This document shows, one piece after another, positions 45,653 through 53,464 of a stretch of 64,000 nucleotides of DNA (positions are counted from its first letter, which is position 1; each line of letters opens with the position of its first letter). The notes below the pieces were generated by a model. It was not told the origin of the DNA and did no database searches. It was given only the letters and a program-made list of their open reading frames with translations. Source of the DNA: Paracoccus albicereus (GTDB lineage: Bacteria > Pseudomonadota > Alphaproteobacteria > Rhodobacterales > Rhodobacteraceae); NCBI RefSeq assembly GCF_024359525.1, contig NZ_JAKZEU010000001.1:434001-498000 (forward strand), given 5' to 3'. Both the position numbers and the translations under genes were made by a program.

Positions 45653-46975
45653 CTATGCCAGAACCTGCTCGATCACCGCCTGCAGCTCGTCCGCGCGGAC
45701 CGGCTTTTCGATCAGCGGCACACCCATTTCGGCACAGGCGCGCGCAATCTCGGGGCTGCGCCGCGCCGTCACCATCAACGCGGGGATCGGATGACCGGCC
45801 TGTTCCCGCAACGCCCGGATCGCGACGATGCCCGTGTCGCCCGCCTCGAGATTGTAATCGGCAAGGATCAGGTCCACCGGCTCTTCGCCCATCGTGGCCA
45901 GCGCCTCGTCGGTCCCGGCCGCAAGCCGAGGCACCATGCCGAGGCGGTCGCCCAGCGTCAGCTGGTAGCCGCGCCGCATGCCGGGATCGTTCTCGACGAC
46001 CAGCGCGACGCGACCGCGAAGGGCGCGCGTGCCCGAACTGGCGGGCGCCGTGCAATCCTCTGCCGTTTCATCGATCAGCGGCAACCCGACGCGGAACACG
46101 GTGCCGCGCATCGGTTCGCTGTCCAGCCGGATCGGGTGGCCAAGCTTCTTGCACGCTCGCCGCACGATCGAGAGGCCAAGCCCCATGCCGGTCGCACCGC
46201 CATCGTTCCCAAGGCGCTGGAACTCGTCAAAGATCCGATTGCGGTCGATCGCGGGGATGCCCGGACCGGTGTCATGAACCTCAAGCCAAGCGGTATCGCC
46301 CTTGCGCCTGATACCCACCAGCACCCGTCCCGTTCGCGTGTACTTGATCGCATTCGAGACCAGGTTCTGCGCGATCCGACGCAGGAACACGGGATCGCTG
46401 TCGACCATGACACTGGTCGGCGCGAAGGTCAGCGTCAGACCCTTTTCATCCGCCATGGGCCTGTATTCCGCGGACAGCCGTCCGAACAATTCCGACAATG
46501 AAACGCTCTTGCGATGAAATTCGATGCGCTGGCTGTCCAGCCGGGAAATGTCGAGGACGGCATGCATCAACTGTTCGACAGACTCGAATGCACCGGCCAG
46601 TCGGTCGGTCAGTTCCTTCTGCGTTTCGTCCATTGGGGTGTCCGTCAGCGCTGACAGAAACAGCCGCGCGGCGGAGAGCGGCTGCAGAAGATCGTGACTC
46701 GCCGCGCGCAGGAAGCGCGTCTTGGACCGGTTCGCCTCTTCGGCCGCGGCGCGGGCGACGCCCAGTTCGCGGTTCCGTTGCGACAAATCGTCCAGCGCCT
46801 GTTCCAGCTGCCGCGTGCGGGCCATCACCTCCTGCTCCAGCGCGACGGCGGCCTGGAACATCGACCAGCCTGATCCACGGGTTTCCTCCAGTCGGTCGAT
46901 GCGATCCACAAGGACCGAGGAAATCCGCGTCAGCTTGGCGATCTTGCGTTCCGGCGGATCATCGTCACGCAGCAT
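45653..46975 (-). CDS. Cytoplasmic hybrid histidine kinase (FlhS/NahK-like)
   Basis: 440 residues from ATG 46975 (a GTG at 46984 adds three). No transmembrane segment and no recognisable sensor domain: an N-terminal coiled coil (about 15-80) leads to the H-box FLRAASHDLLQPLSAARLF (His94), then the ATPase boxes NLVSNAIKYT, VHDTGPGIP, MGLGLSIVRRA, and a C-terminal receiver with LILADYNLEAGD. This layout is that of Paracoccus FlhS and Pseudomonas NahK/ErcS'. The gene overlaps the FIST gene, whose product probably supplies the missing input. It is likely the phosphodonor for the NarL-type regulator encoded upstream. Confidence 0.87.
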   Translation of the reverse strand: MLRDDDPPERKIAKLTRISSVLVDRIDRLEETRGSGWSMFQAAVALEQEVMARTRQLEQALDDLSQRNRELGVARAAAEEANRSKTRFLRAASHDLLQPLSAARLFLSALTDTPMDETQKELTDRLAGAFESVEQLMHAVLDISRLDSQRIEFHRKSVSLSELFGRLSAEYRPMADEKGLTLTFAPTSVMVDSDPVFLRRIAQNLVSNAIKYTRTGRVLVGIRRKGDTAWLEVHDTGPGIPAIDRNRIFDEFQRLGNDGGATGMGLGLSIVRRACKKLGHPIRLDSEPMRGTVFRVGLPLIDETAEDCTAPASSGTRALRGRVALVVENDPGMRRGYQLTLGDRLGMVPRLAAGTDEALATMGEEPVDLILADYNLEAGDTGIVAIRALREQAGHPIPALMVTARRSPEIARACAEMGVPLIEKPVRADELQAVIEQVLA

Positions 46976-48152
46976 GGCCGCCACCGATCGGCGCCGGAAG
47001 GGCGCTGGACTGATCCGCCGGGGGCATGAAGGCGAAGCCGACGAAGGTCTGGTTCACGTGCATTCCGCTATGCTGCTCTCCATAGGTCGAGAAGCCGGTG
47101 ACGCGATAGCGCGCGAACAATTGCGACATTGCTCCGGTCAAGCCGGCACGCTCAAGCGCGAGCCTGCGCAGGATGCAGTCAAAGCCCAGAACGGCCAGCG
47201 GGGGCCGGGGCAAGGCCTCGATCGCTTCGGCAAAGCCGAGGGTCAGATCCTCGGCCCGGCCCATCGTCAGCACCATGCCGGTCGCGACCGGCGACATCAT
47301 CTGCAAGCCACCTTCGGGGGTGGTGCCCCGAATCGCACGGACATGATGGCGCTTGCCGCTGCGGAACATCAGCGGATGGCGCGCAAATTCCGTCGGCGTC
47401 AGATCGGCGGTCCGCAGTCCGGCAATCCGCGCATATTCCTCGGCCGCCGGTTCCGCGTTCAGCTCAAGGATCAGGCGCCGCTCGGAATCGGCCGCAGTAA
47501 CGACGGCCCGGTTCCGGGTCGGGCTGAAATGGGCAAACGCGACCTCGCTGACCGACAGGGCCGTTTCGACCAGCACGAAGACCGCCGCACCGGTCATGAT
47601 CGTGTCGTCGGCGATCAGCGTGGTGCGCGCGAAATCAAGGCCGTCACCCGCGGAACCGCCGATCACCGGAACGCCGGGGATCGCAGCCTCGATCGACGAG
47701 ACCAGCACATCCTCGTGCCCTGCCAATCCATCCGCAAGAAGGATGCCGAACAACGCGCGACCGGGCTTGGCGCGAAAATCGCGCAGCAGGGCGCGCAGCG
47801 CGGCAAGCCAGTCGGCCACCGGCAGATGCGCTGTGTCGTGCAGCACGATGCTGCGCGCACGGAAGCTTTCCGAGGGAAACGCCACGGCAACCGCACGACC
47901 GTTGACGTAGCCTGTCAGGCCGATCTCTCCCGCGGTCGAACAGCCAGCCAAGGCACAGTCAGCGGGCAACGCCGTGCGTGCCTGGCGAGCCAGCGCATCG
48001 AGACCGGGCCCGGGTGCGCCGAACAGCAGAACCAACGCGGGATCGATCGCCCCCATCCGGTCCAGCGCGGTCGTGATTTCGGACGAGTTGCCGGGATCGA
48101 GGTCCAGCGACAGCGGCCCGGCTTCGATCGCAGGCTCTGCCCCGGCGGACAT
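46965..48152 (-). CDS. FIST domain sensor protein (NosP-like)
   Basis: 395 residues, no signal peptide. FIST_N about 30-220 with GCSTAGEIGLTGYVNG and LLADGLAGHEDVL; GGSAGDGLDFARTTL ends it. FIST_C about 225-375 with FARHPLMF and GFDCILRRLALE, ending at STYGEQHSGMHVNQTFVGFAF. The family binds small ligands; in Pseudomonas the NosP members bind heme and NO and regulate a co-transcribed kinase (NahK). Here the start overlaps the regulator stop (TGATG), and the end overlaps the kinase. The longer open frame upstream only mirrors the regulator gene. Ligand here unknown; NO/heme or a metabolite are candidates. Confidence 0.88.
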   Translation of the reverse strand: MSAGAEPAIEAGPLSLDLDPGNSSEITTALDRMGAIDPALVLLFGAPGPGLDALARQARTALPADCALAGCSTAGEIGLTGYVNGRAVAVAFPSESFRARSIVLHDTAHLPVADWLAALRALLRDFRAKPGRALFGILLADGLAGHEDVLVSSIEAAIPGVPVIGGSAGDGLDFARTTLIADDTIMTGAAVFVLVETALSVSEVAFAHFSPTRNRAVVTAADSERRLILELNAEPAAEEYARIAGLRTADLTPTEFARHPLMFRSGKRHHVRAIRGTTPEGGLQMMSPVATGMVLTMGRAEDLTLGFAEAIEALPRPPLAVLGFDCILRRLALERAGLTGAMSQLFARYRVTGFSTYGEQHSGMHVNQTFVGFAFMPPADQSSALPAPIGGGHAA

Positions 48153-48847
48153 CAACCGGCCTCGAACAGCCGCACTGAATTGGCCAGCAACACCGCTTGC
48201 GTGCGGCGGCGAGCGTTGATCTTGGACATGATCGCGGTGATGTGGGTCTTTACCGTCGCTTCGGCGATCGACAACTCGTAGCTGATCTCCTTGTTCGCCT
48301 TGCCCTGACAGATCAGCCTTAGGATCTTCATCTGCTGCGGCGTCAGCGTCGCGAAGCGACGTGCCAGATCGGCCCGCGCCTCGTCGTCGGCATCGGCCTG
48401 GTCGGGTTCGTAGCCTTCGGGGGTTACGAATTCTCCGTCCCACATCCGGCGCAGGCTGTCGACCAGCGCTTCCCGGCCCAGCGATTTGGATATATAGCCC
48501 TGTGCACCCGCCGCCATCGCCGCCGAAATCATCGCCGCATCCATGTCCGCCGAGATCATCGTGATCGGCACGTCGGGAAGTTGCCGGCGCAGGGTCACGA
48601 TCCCTTCGGCACCGCGCGCGTCGGGCAGGTTCAGGTCCAGGATCACAGCATCGGGCGCGCCCTGCGCCTTGATCTGATCGACCGCGGCAGCCAAGCTGCG
48701 CGCCGTGCGCACCGCCTTCAGCCCAAAGCTGATCTTCAGCGTCAGGCTGAGCGCATCGCACATTAGCGGGTGGTCGTCGACGATCAGGATGTCCTTGACC
48801 TGATCCGCCGAAATCCGGCCGCCGCTGCGACTGCCTTTCGATGCCAT
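48152..48847 (-). CDS. NarL/LuxR-type response regulator (FlhR/EraR/AgmR-like)
   Basis: 231 residues. Receiver: acidic pair in ILIVDDHPLMCDAL (residues 24-25), phospho-acceptor Asp71 in VILDLNLPD, Ser in TMISADMD and Lys in GYISKSLGREAL. The C-terminal LuxR-type HTH is LTPQQMKILRLICQGKANKE and then ATVKTHITAIMSKI. Such regulators control alcohol and formaldehyde oxidation genes (FlhR in Paracoccus, AgmR/EraR in Pseudomonas), which fits the surroundings. First gene of the regulator-FIST-kinase operon. A long upstream extension was rejected; the start at 48847 follows the divergent promoter region. Confidence 0.88.
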   Translation of the reverse strand: MASKGSRSGGRISADQVKDILIVDDHPLMCDALSLTLKISFGLKAVRTARSLAAAVDQIKAQGAPDAVILDLNLPDARGAEGIVTLRRQLPDVPITMISADMDAAMISAAMAAGAQGYISKSLGREALVDSLRRMWDGEFVTPEGYEPDQADADDEARADLARRFATLTPQQMKILRLICQGKANKEISYELSIAEATVKTHITAIMSKINARRRTQAVLLANSVRLFEAG

Positions 48848-48955
48848 TGCCGTCAAAGTCCTGCGTCCTCCCCGTTGGTCCGGGTTCCCGACCCGTTCCA
48901 TGAACGACTTTGGGCGGTACGGTCCAGCATGGCAAGGCCCTTGCCCCCATGATTC

Positions 48956-48973
48956 ATACAACTTCGGTTGTAT
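48956..48973. promoter_or_regulatory. Inverted repeat in divergent promoter region
   Basis: ATACAAC-TTCG-GTTGTAT, perfect 7-bp arms, in the 199-bp gap between the response-regulator gene (minus) and the ABC importer (plus). It is AT-rich in a GC-rich context. It could be an operator for the NarL-type regulator or a leader hairpin of the importer mRNA; nothing in the sequence decides. Confidence 0.5.
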
Positions 48974-49046
48974 TGGCGGCAGGCTGCAGCCATGTGAAAT
49001 TGCAGTCCCACGCCCGCGCGGCGTGGAGCAGGCGGGGGAGGCCAAG

Positions 49047-50024
49047 ATGAAATTGACGCGCAGGATCGCGGCTGGTGCAGCCGTGGCATTCGCCGTGCTG
49101 GCAGGGCCCGCCGCTGCACAGGATGATGCCACGATCACGATCGGTACGCTTGAAAACGGCACCGTCAACTGGGAGCTCGAAACCATCCGGTCTCGGGGCT
49201 TCGACACCGAGAACGGCTTTACGCTGGAAATGCTGCCGCTGGCCGGCAATCCCGCGACGCAGGTCGCGATGCAGGGCGGCGAGGTGGATGCGATCGTGTC
49301 TGACTTCCTCTGGGTCGCGCAGCAGCGCGCACAGGGATCGGATTTTGCCTTCCTTCCCTATTCCACGGCCGTCGGCAGCCTGGTCGTTCCGGCCGACAGC
49401 CCAGTCCAGAACCTGGCCGATCTCAAGGGTGGCAGGATCGGGATTGCAGGCGGTCCGGTTGACAAAAGCTGGCTGATCCTGCGCGCCTGGTATCAGCAGC
49501 AGAACGGCACCGATCTGGCGGACGAGACAGAACAGGTCTTCGGCGCGCCGCCGATCATCCAGAATGCGGCCGAAACCGGGCAGGTCGATGGGGCGATCAA
49601 CTTCTGGCACTTCCTCGCAAAGATGAAGGCCGGCGGCATGCGCGAGGTGATGAGCGTATCGCAGGCCGCAACAGACCTCGGACTGGATCCGGCGACGCCG
49701 CTTCTGGGCTATGTCCTGCGCGATGGATGGATCGCGGAAAATCCTTCGCTCGCTCAGGGTCTGGCGCGCGCCTCGCGGCAAGCCAAGGAATACCTGGCCA
49801 CCGACGATGCCGCTTGGGACGCGCTGCGTCCGATGATGAATGCGGCTGACGACGCGGAATTCGCGGCGCTGCGCGACGGCTGGCGCGAAGGCATCCCGCC
49901 CGAAGGTCCCGTGGATGCCGAAAGCGCACAGAAGATGTTCGCGGTCATGGCGGAACTCGGCGGCGAAGAGCTGACCGGGGGCTTGACGGAACTGCCCGAG
50001 GGGTTGTTCTGGTCGGGTGAGTAA
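49047..50024 (+). CDS. ABC importer substrate-binding protein (taurine/nitrate-type)
   Basis: 325 residues with signal peptide about 1-25 (FAVLAGPAAAQ). The fold is that of SsuA/TauA/NrtA-like binding proteins: ITIGTLENGTVNWELE, the GGEVDAIVSDFLWVA segment, and YSTAVGSLVVPADSPVQNLADLKG. GGGGGAGG lies 6 bp before the ATG at 49047. It forms an operon with the permease and the ATPase. Location next to regulators and accessory proteins of quinoprotein oxidation suggests a substrate related to that pathway (alcohol, cofactor or metal chelate), but binding cannot be read from the sequence. Confidence 0.85.
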   Translation: MKLTRRIAAGAAVAFAVLAGPAAAQDDATITIGTLENGTVNWELETIRSRGFDTENGFTLEMLPLAGNPATQVAMQGGEVDAIVSDFLWVAQQRAQGSDFAFLPYSTAVGSLVVPADSPVQNLADLKGGRIGIAGGPVDKSWLILRAWYQQQNGTDLADETEQVFGAPPIIQNAAETGQVDGAINFWHFLAKMKAGGMREVMSVSQAATDLGLDPATPLLGYVLRDGWIAENPSLAQGLARASRQAKEYLATDDAAWDALRPMMNAADDAEFAALRDGWREGIPPEGPVDAESAQKMFAVMAELGGEELTGGLTELPEGLFWSGE

Positions 50025-50799
50025 CGCCGCCCCCGCATCACGTCCCTATTCCGGCTGGGTGCCGGGACTGCTGTCGATCGTGCTGATGCTGGCGCTGTGG
50101 TCGGTGGTGGCGCTGATCACGGATCGACCGCAAACGACGCCTGCGCCATGGACCGTTGCTGCGCGGATCGGCGCCCTCGCGACAAGTGGAGAGCTGTGGT
50201 TCCATGCCGGCATGACGCTGTTCCGTGTGCTGGCGAGCTTCGCCATCGCGATGGCCGTAGGACTTGCGCTCGGCCTTTGGATGGGACGCTCGCGGTTGGT
50301 CGACAGCTGGTTGAACCCAGCGCTGGTTATCGCGCTGAACATCCCCGCGCTGGTGGTGATCGTGCTGGCCTATATCTGGATCGGACTGAACGAGGCGGCG
50401 GCGATCACCGCCGTCGCGCTGAACAAGATTCCGGTGGTGACGGTGATGACGCGCGAGGGCACGCGCGCGTTGCGACCCGACCTGGACGACATGGCGCGCG
50501 CGTTCCGGATGAGCCGCTGGGCAAGGCTGCGTCACGTCGTCCTGCCGCAATTGGCGCCCCATGTCGCGGCGGCTGCGCGGGCGGGCATCTCGCTTATCTG
50601 GAAGATCGTGCTGGTGGTCGAGTTCCTCGGTCGCTCGAACGGGGTCGGCTTCAAGATCCACCTGCTGTTTTCCAGCTTCGATGTCGCCGGGGTGCTAGCC
50701 TGGGCCTTTGCCTTCGTCATCGTGATGCTGACGATCGATCTTGGCGTCCTGCGTCCGTGGGAGCGGCGGGCGAACCGCTGGAGGCACGATGAGGCTTAA
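50017..50799 (+). CDS. ABC importer permease (SsuC/TauC type)
   Basis: 260 residues, about six transmembrane segments. The EAA loop contacting the ATPase reads DMARAFRMSRWARLRHVVLPQLAP, a good match to the consensus EAAxxxGxxxxxxFxxIxxP family form. GTG start at 50017, overlapping the binding-protein gene by 8 bp; the 3' end overlaps the ATPase gene by 11 bp. Confidence 0.88.
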   Translation: MSNAAPASRPYSGWVPGLLSIVLMLALWSVVALITDRPQTTPAPWTVAARIGALATSGELWFHAGMTLFRVLASFAIAMAVGLALGLWMGRSRLVDSWLNPALVIALNIPALVVIVLAYIWIGLNEAAAITAVALNKIPVVTVMTREGTRALRPDLDDMARAFRMSRWARLRHVVLPQLAPHVAAAARAGISLIWKIVLVVEFLGRSNGVGFKIHLLFSSFDVAGVLAWAFAFVIVMLTIDLGVLRPWERRANRWRHDEA

Positions 50800-51373
50800 G
50801 TTGCGCGGCAAGTCCTTCGGCGGACGCGCGGTACTGGGTCCGCTGTCGCTGGAGGTAGAGCGCGGCGACCGCGTGGCGATCCTCGGTCCATCGGGGATCG
50901 GGAAGTCCACGCTGTTACGGATCGTCGCCGGTCTCGACCCCGCTTTCGACGGCCGGCTGACCGGCGCTGATCGGCTGGCGACGGTCTTTCAGGAACCGAC
51001 ATTGCTGCCCTGGCGGTCCGCGCGCGACAACATCATGATCCCCACGGGCTGCGACGGTCCCACCGCATCGGCGCTGATGGACCGCGTGGGCCTTCCGGGG
51101 CGCGAAGCGCAGTATCCGCGACAGCTTTCACTTGGCCAGCAGCGCCGCCTGTCGTTGGCGCGGGCCTTCGCCGCACGGCCAGACGTGCTGCTGATGGATG
51201 AGCCATTTGCCAGCCTCGACGCCGAGACGGCCACGCGGATGATCGACCTGACGCGCGATCTGCTGGACGACAGCGGAGCCGGACTGCTTCTGGTCACCCA
51301 TGATCCGCAAGAGCCCGCACGCCTCGGCGCGCGGGCGCTGCGGTTGTCCGGGACACCCGCGATCTTGGGTTAA
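50789..51373 (+). CDS. ABC importer ATPase (short)
   Basis: 194 residues, shorter than the usual 240-260 for this group. Walker A ILGPSGIGKSTLLRIVAG, Q-loop VFQEPTLLPWRSARDN, signature QLSLGQQRRLSLARAF (LSLGQ replacing LSGGQ), Walker B VLLMDEPFASLD and H-loop LLLVTHDPQEPARL. GGAGG 4 bp before the ATG at 50789 fixes the start. The missing C-terminal residues are outside the catalytic core, so activity is expected. It completes a three-gene importer. Confidence 0.87.
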   Translation: MRLKLRGKSFGGRAVLGPLSLEVERGDRVAILGPSGIGKSTLLRIVAGLDPAFDGRLTGADRLATVFQEPTLLPWRSARDNIMIPTGCDGPTASALMDRVGLPGREAQYPRQLSLGQQRRLSLARAFAARPDVLLMDEPFASLDAETATRMIDLTRDLLDDSGAGLLLVTHDPQEPARLGARALRLSGTPAILG

Positions 51374-51395
51374 CGCGTAGGACGCCCGTTACCGG

Positions 51396-52181
51396 TCAGC
51401 CGGCGGCATCGAAGGTCTGGTCCCAGACATTGCCGTCGGTGTCTTCGGCGTGAACGCTGATCGGTTGGCCGTTCGGCGTATAGGCAAAACGGAACACCGG
51501 ATCCTCGCTGATCGATATGCCAGCGGACATCGTGAACAGCATCTCATCGCCCTGACGCACCTCGAGCGTGTCGATGAAATGCGCGGGGATCGTCAGCAAG
51601 GTCACCTGATCCCGCTGCAGGCCGGAAAAGTTGGGGTGCCGGATCATCAGCGTGCCGATGTTGCGATCTCCCTCGACCGCGGTCTTCCAGCGCATGTCGC
51701 CCATCGTTTCGGCGACGGCGGCCATGTCTTTGCCCGCAGGCGCGGAACAGCCGCCCGACGCCTTGATGAAGCGCCCGGCCATGACCGGCGCGTCGCCGTC
51801 GGGGTTTCCGATCACACGAACGTCGGAATAGGCATCGACGCGCACCCTGATCTCCATATCCAAGGGCGCCATCGCCTTGCCCAACTGGAACTCCGCAGCC
51901 ACCGGGGCCGGATTCTGATCGATGACGACGGTCGCCGCCTCCAGCGCGGGGGCGCCGTCGGGCTGCGTTAGCCGCAATGGCACCAGCGCCGCGTCGTCAG
52001 CCCGTACCGGTGCGGACAGGTCCAGGATCGACGGATCGATCGGTGGCTCGGCCTCAAGACCCAGCACGCTTTCGCGAAGGTCGATGTCCCAGGTCTCGGA
52101 CGGTTGCAGCGGATTACCGGTCTCCTGCGCCAGCGCGGGGCCGGCGATCAAAAGGAACGCGGCGGTCAAGGCCAGTCTCAT
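51396..52181 (-). CDS. Quinoprotein dehydrogenase-associated SoxYZ-like carrier
   Basis: 261 residues; signal peptide about 1-19 (LIAGPALAQ). The N-terminal SoxY-like domain (PSETWDIDLRESVLG) carries the conserved Cys motif FIKASGGCSAPAGKD, and the C-terminal SoxZ-like part has LMIRHPNFSGLQRDQVT. SoxYZ fusions of this type are consistently found with PQQ-dependent dehydrogenases together with an MBL-fold hydrolase, which is divergently encoded here. Its biochemical role is unknown; a covalent carrier on the Cys is inferred by analogy to SoxY. The start at 52181 has GGGGAGGATACC upstream. Confidence 0.85.
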   Translation of the reverse strand: MRLALTAAFLLIAGPALAQETGNPLQPSETWDIDLRESVLGLEAEPPIDPSILDLSAPVRADDAALVPLRLTQPDGAPALEAATVVIDQNPAPVAAEFQLGKAMAPLDMEIRVRVDAYSDVRVIGNPDGDAPVMAGRFIKASGGCSAPAGKDMAAVAETMGDMRWKTAVEGDRNIGTLMIRHPNFSGLQRDQVTLLTIPAHFIDTLEVRQGDEMLFTMSAGISISEDPVFRFAYTPNGQPISVHAEDTDGNVWDQTFDAAG

Positions 52182-52265
52182 GGTATCCTCCCCTTCGACT
52201 GATTGACGTGATCTCCTCGGATGAAACGCTGGCAGGTTTTGCATTCAAAATCCAGCATCCTTCAT

Positions 52266-52286
52266 GCGACCTCAGCGCTAGGTCGC
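52266..52286. promoter_or_regulatory. Inverted repeat between SoxYZ-like and MBL genes
   Basis: GCGACCT (52266-52272) and AGGTCGC (52280-52286) flank a 7-bp spacer in the divergent gap, a centre-to-centre distance of 14 bp. It could be a shared operator for the two divergent genes. Confidence 0.45.
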
Positions 52287-52350
52287 ACCCTTGCGGGCGG
52301 CAGTTGCGGCGCGGCGAGCCAACGCGCAGGATGCAGGGCAGGAGGATCGG

Positions 52351-53400
52351 ATGATGTTTCACCTTCTGCTTATGGCCTGTCTATCCGAGGATCCGTCGAC
52401 CTGCCGACAAGTCCTGCTACCCGAAGGCGATGCCGCGACGCTGGCGCAGTGCGAAGGTGCGGCGACGCAGATCGTCCCGGACTGGCTGGCGCGGCATCCC
52501 GATCTGACGGGTGGCAAGCAGCACTGCGTCGAAACCGCAGCGCTTCCCGCACTGACGGCCGATGAAATCGCTCCCGGCGTCTTTGTCCATCACGGAGAAC
52601 CCGGTCAAATCGAAGAGGCCAACGGTGGCCGCATCGCCAATCTGGGTTTTGTTGTGGGTGAAACGGTTGCGGTGATCGATGCCGGGGCCAGCCGGGCCGA
52701 AGGCGAGGCGCTATATGCCGCGATCAGAGCCGTGACCGACCGCCCCATCAGCCACCTGATTCTGACCCACATGCACCCCGACCACAGCCTAGGCGCCCAG
52801 GTTTTCGCGGAGGTCGGGGCGCAGATCGTCGGACATCCGAAGCTGCAGGCTTCGCTGGAGGCTCGGGCCGGCAACTATCTGCCCAATCTCAACCGCATCC
52901 TCGGGACCAGGGAGATGCTGGGAACGGTGGTCGCGATGCCCGACGGCGCGCCCGACACGGTCGATCTGGGTGACCGCGTGCTGACCTTGATTCCGGCCGA
53001 AACCGCCCACACCGACAACGACCTGATGGTCCACGACCCGGCGACAGATGTGCTGTTCACGGGCGATCTGGTGTTCCGCGACCTGACCCCGGTCGTGGAC
53101 GGTTCGCTTTTGGGATGGCTCGACTGGATGGGCGCGCCGCCCGATCTGAACGTGTCGCTGATCGTCCCGGGACACGGTCCCGTGGCCGAGGATTGGGAGA
53201 CAGCGCTCGCCGCCCAGGACGCCTTCCTGACGGCGCTGCGCGACGAGACACGCGCCGCCATCGACGCCGGAATGCCAATGTCCGACGCAGTCCCCGAGAT
53301 CACCCGCGCGCTGGAGCCGCTGGCCGAAGGCTGGAACGCGTTCGACGTCAACACGCCGCGCGATGCGACGGCCGCGTACAAGGAACTGGAATGGGAATGA
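52351..53400 (+). CDS. Quinoprotein relay system zinc metallohydrolase (MBL fold)
   Basis: 349 residues. The N-terminal 90 include two Cys-containing segments (CLSEDPSTC, QHCVETA), then the metallo-beta-lactamase core: VIDAGASRAEGEAL, the zinc motif THMHPDHSLG, TAHTDNDLMVHD, DVLFTGDLVF and VPGHGPVAED. I place it as the second type of 'quinoprotein relay' hydrolase associated with SoxYZ-like carriers. The start MMFHLLLMACLS resembles a short export signal, so a periplasmic location is likely. GGAGGATCGG precedes the ATG at 52351. Confidence 0.83.
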   Translation: MMFHLLLMACLSEDPSTCRQVLLPEGDAATLAQCEGAATQIVPDWLARHPDLTGGKQHCVETAALPALTADEIAPGVFVHHGEPGQIEEANGGRIANLGFVVGETVAVIDAGASRAEGEALYAAIRAVTDRPISHLILTHMHPDHSLGAQVFAEVGAQIVGHPKLQASLEARAGNYLPNLNRILGTREMLGTVVAMPDGAPDTVDLGDRVLTLIPAETAHTDNDLMVHDPATDVLFTGDLVFRDLTPVVDGSLLGWLDWMGAPPDLNVSLIVPGHGPVAEDWETALAAQDAFLTALRDETRAAIDAGMPMSDAVPEITRALEPLAEGWNAFDVNTPRDATAAYKELEWE

Positions 53401-53464
53401 CCCTGCGATTGCCTTGCATCGCGGGCTGTCCTATCGCCGGGATGACACAGGCTCGGAGGTTCGC

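Noticed and set aside
44545..46311. 588-codon plus-strand frame across secreted-protein and kinase genes
   Set aside because: Crosses three well-supported minus-strand genes and is mostly Arg/Ser/Pro.
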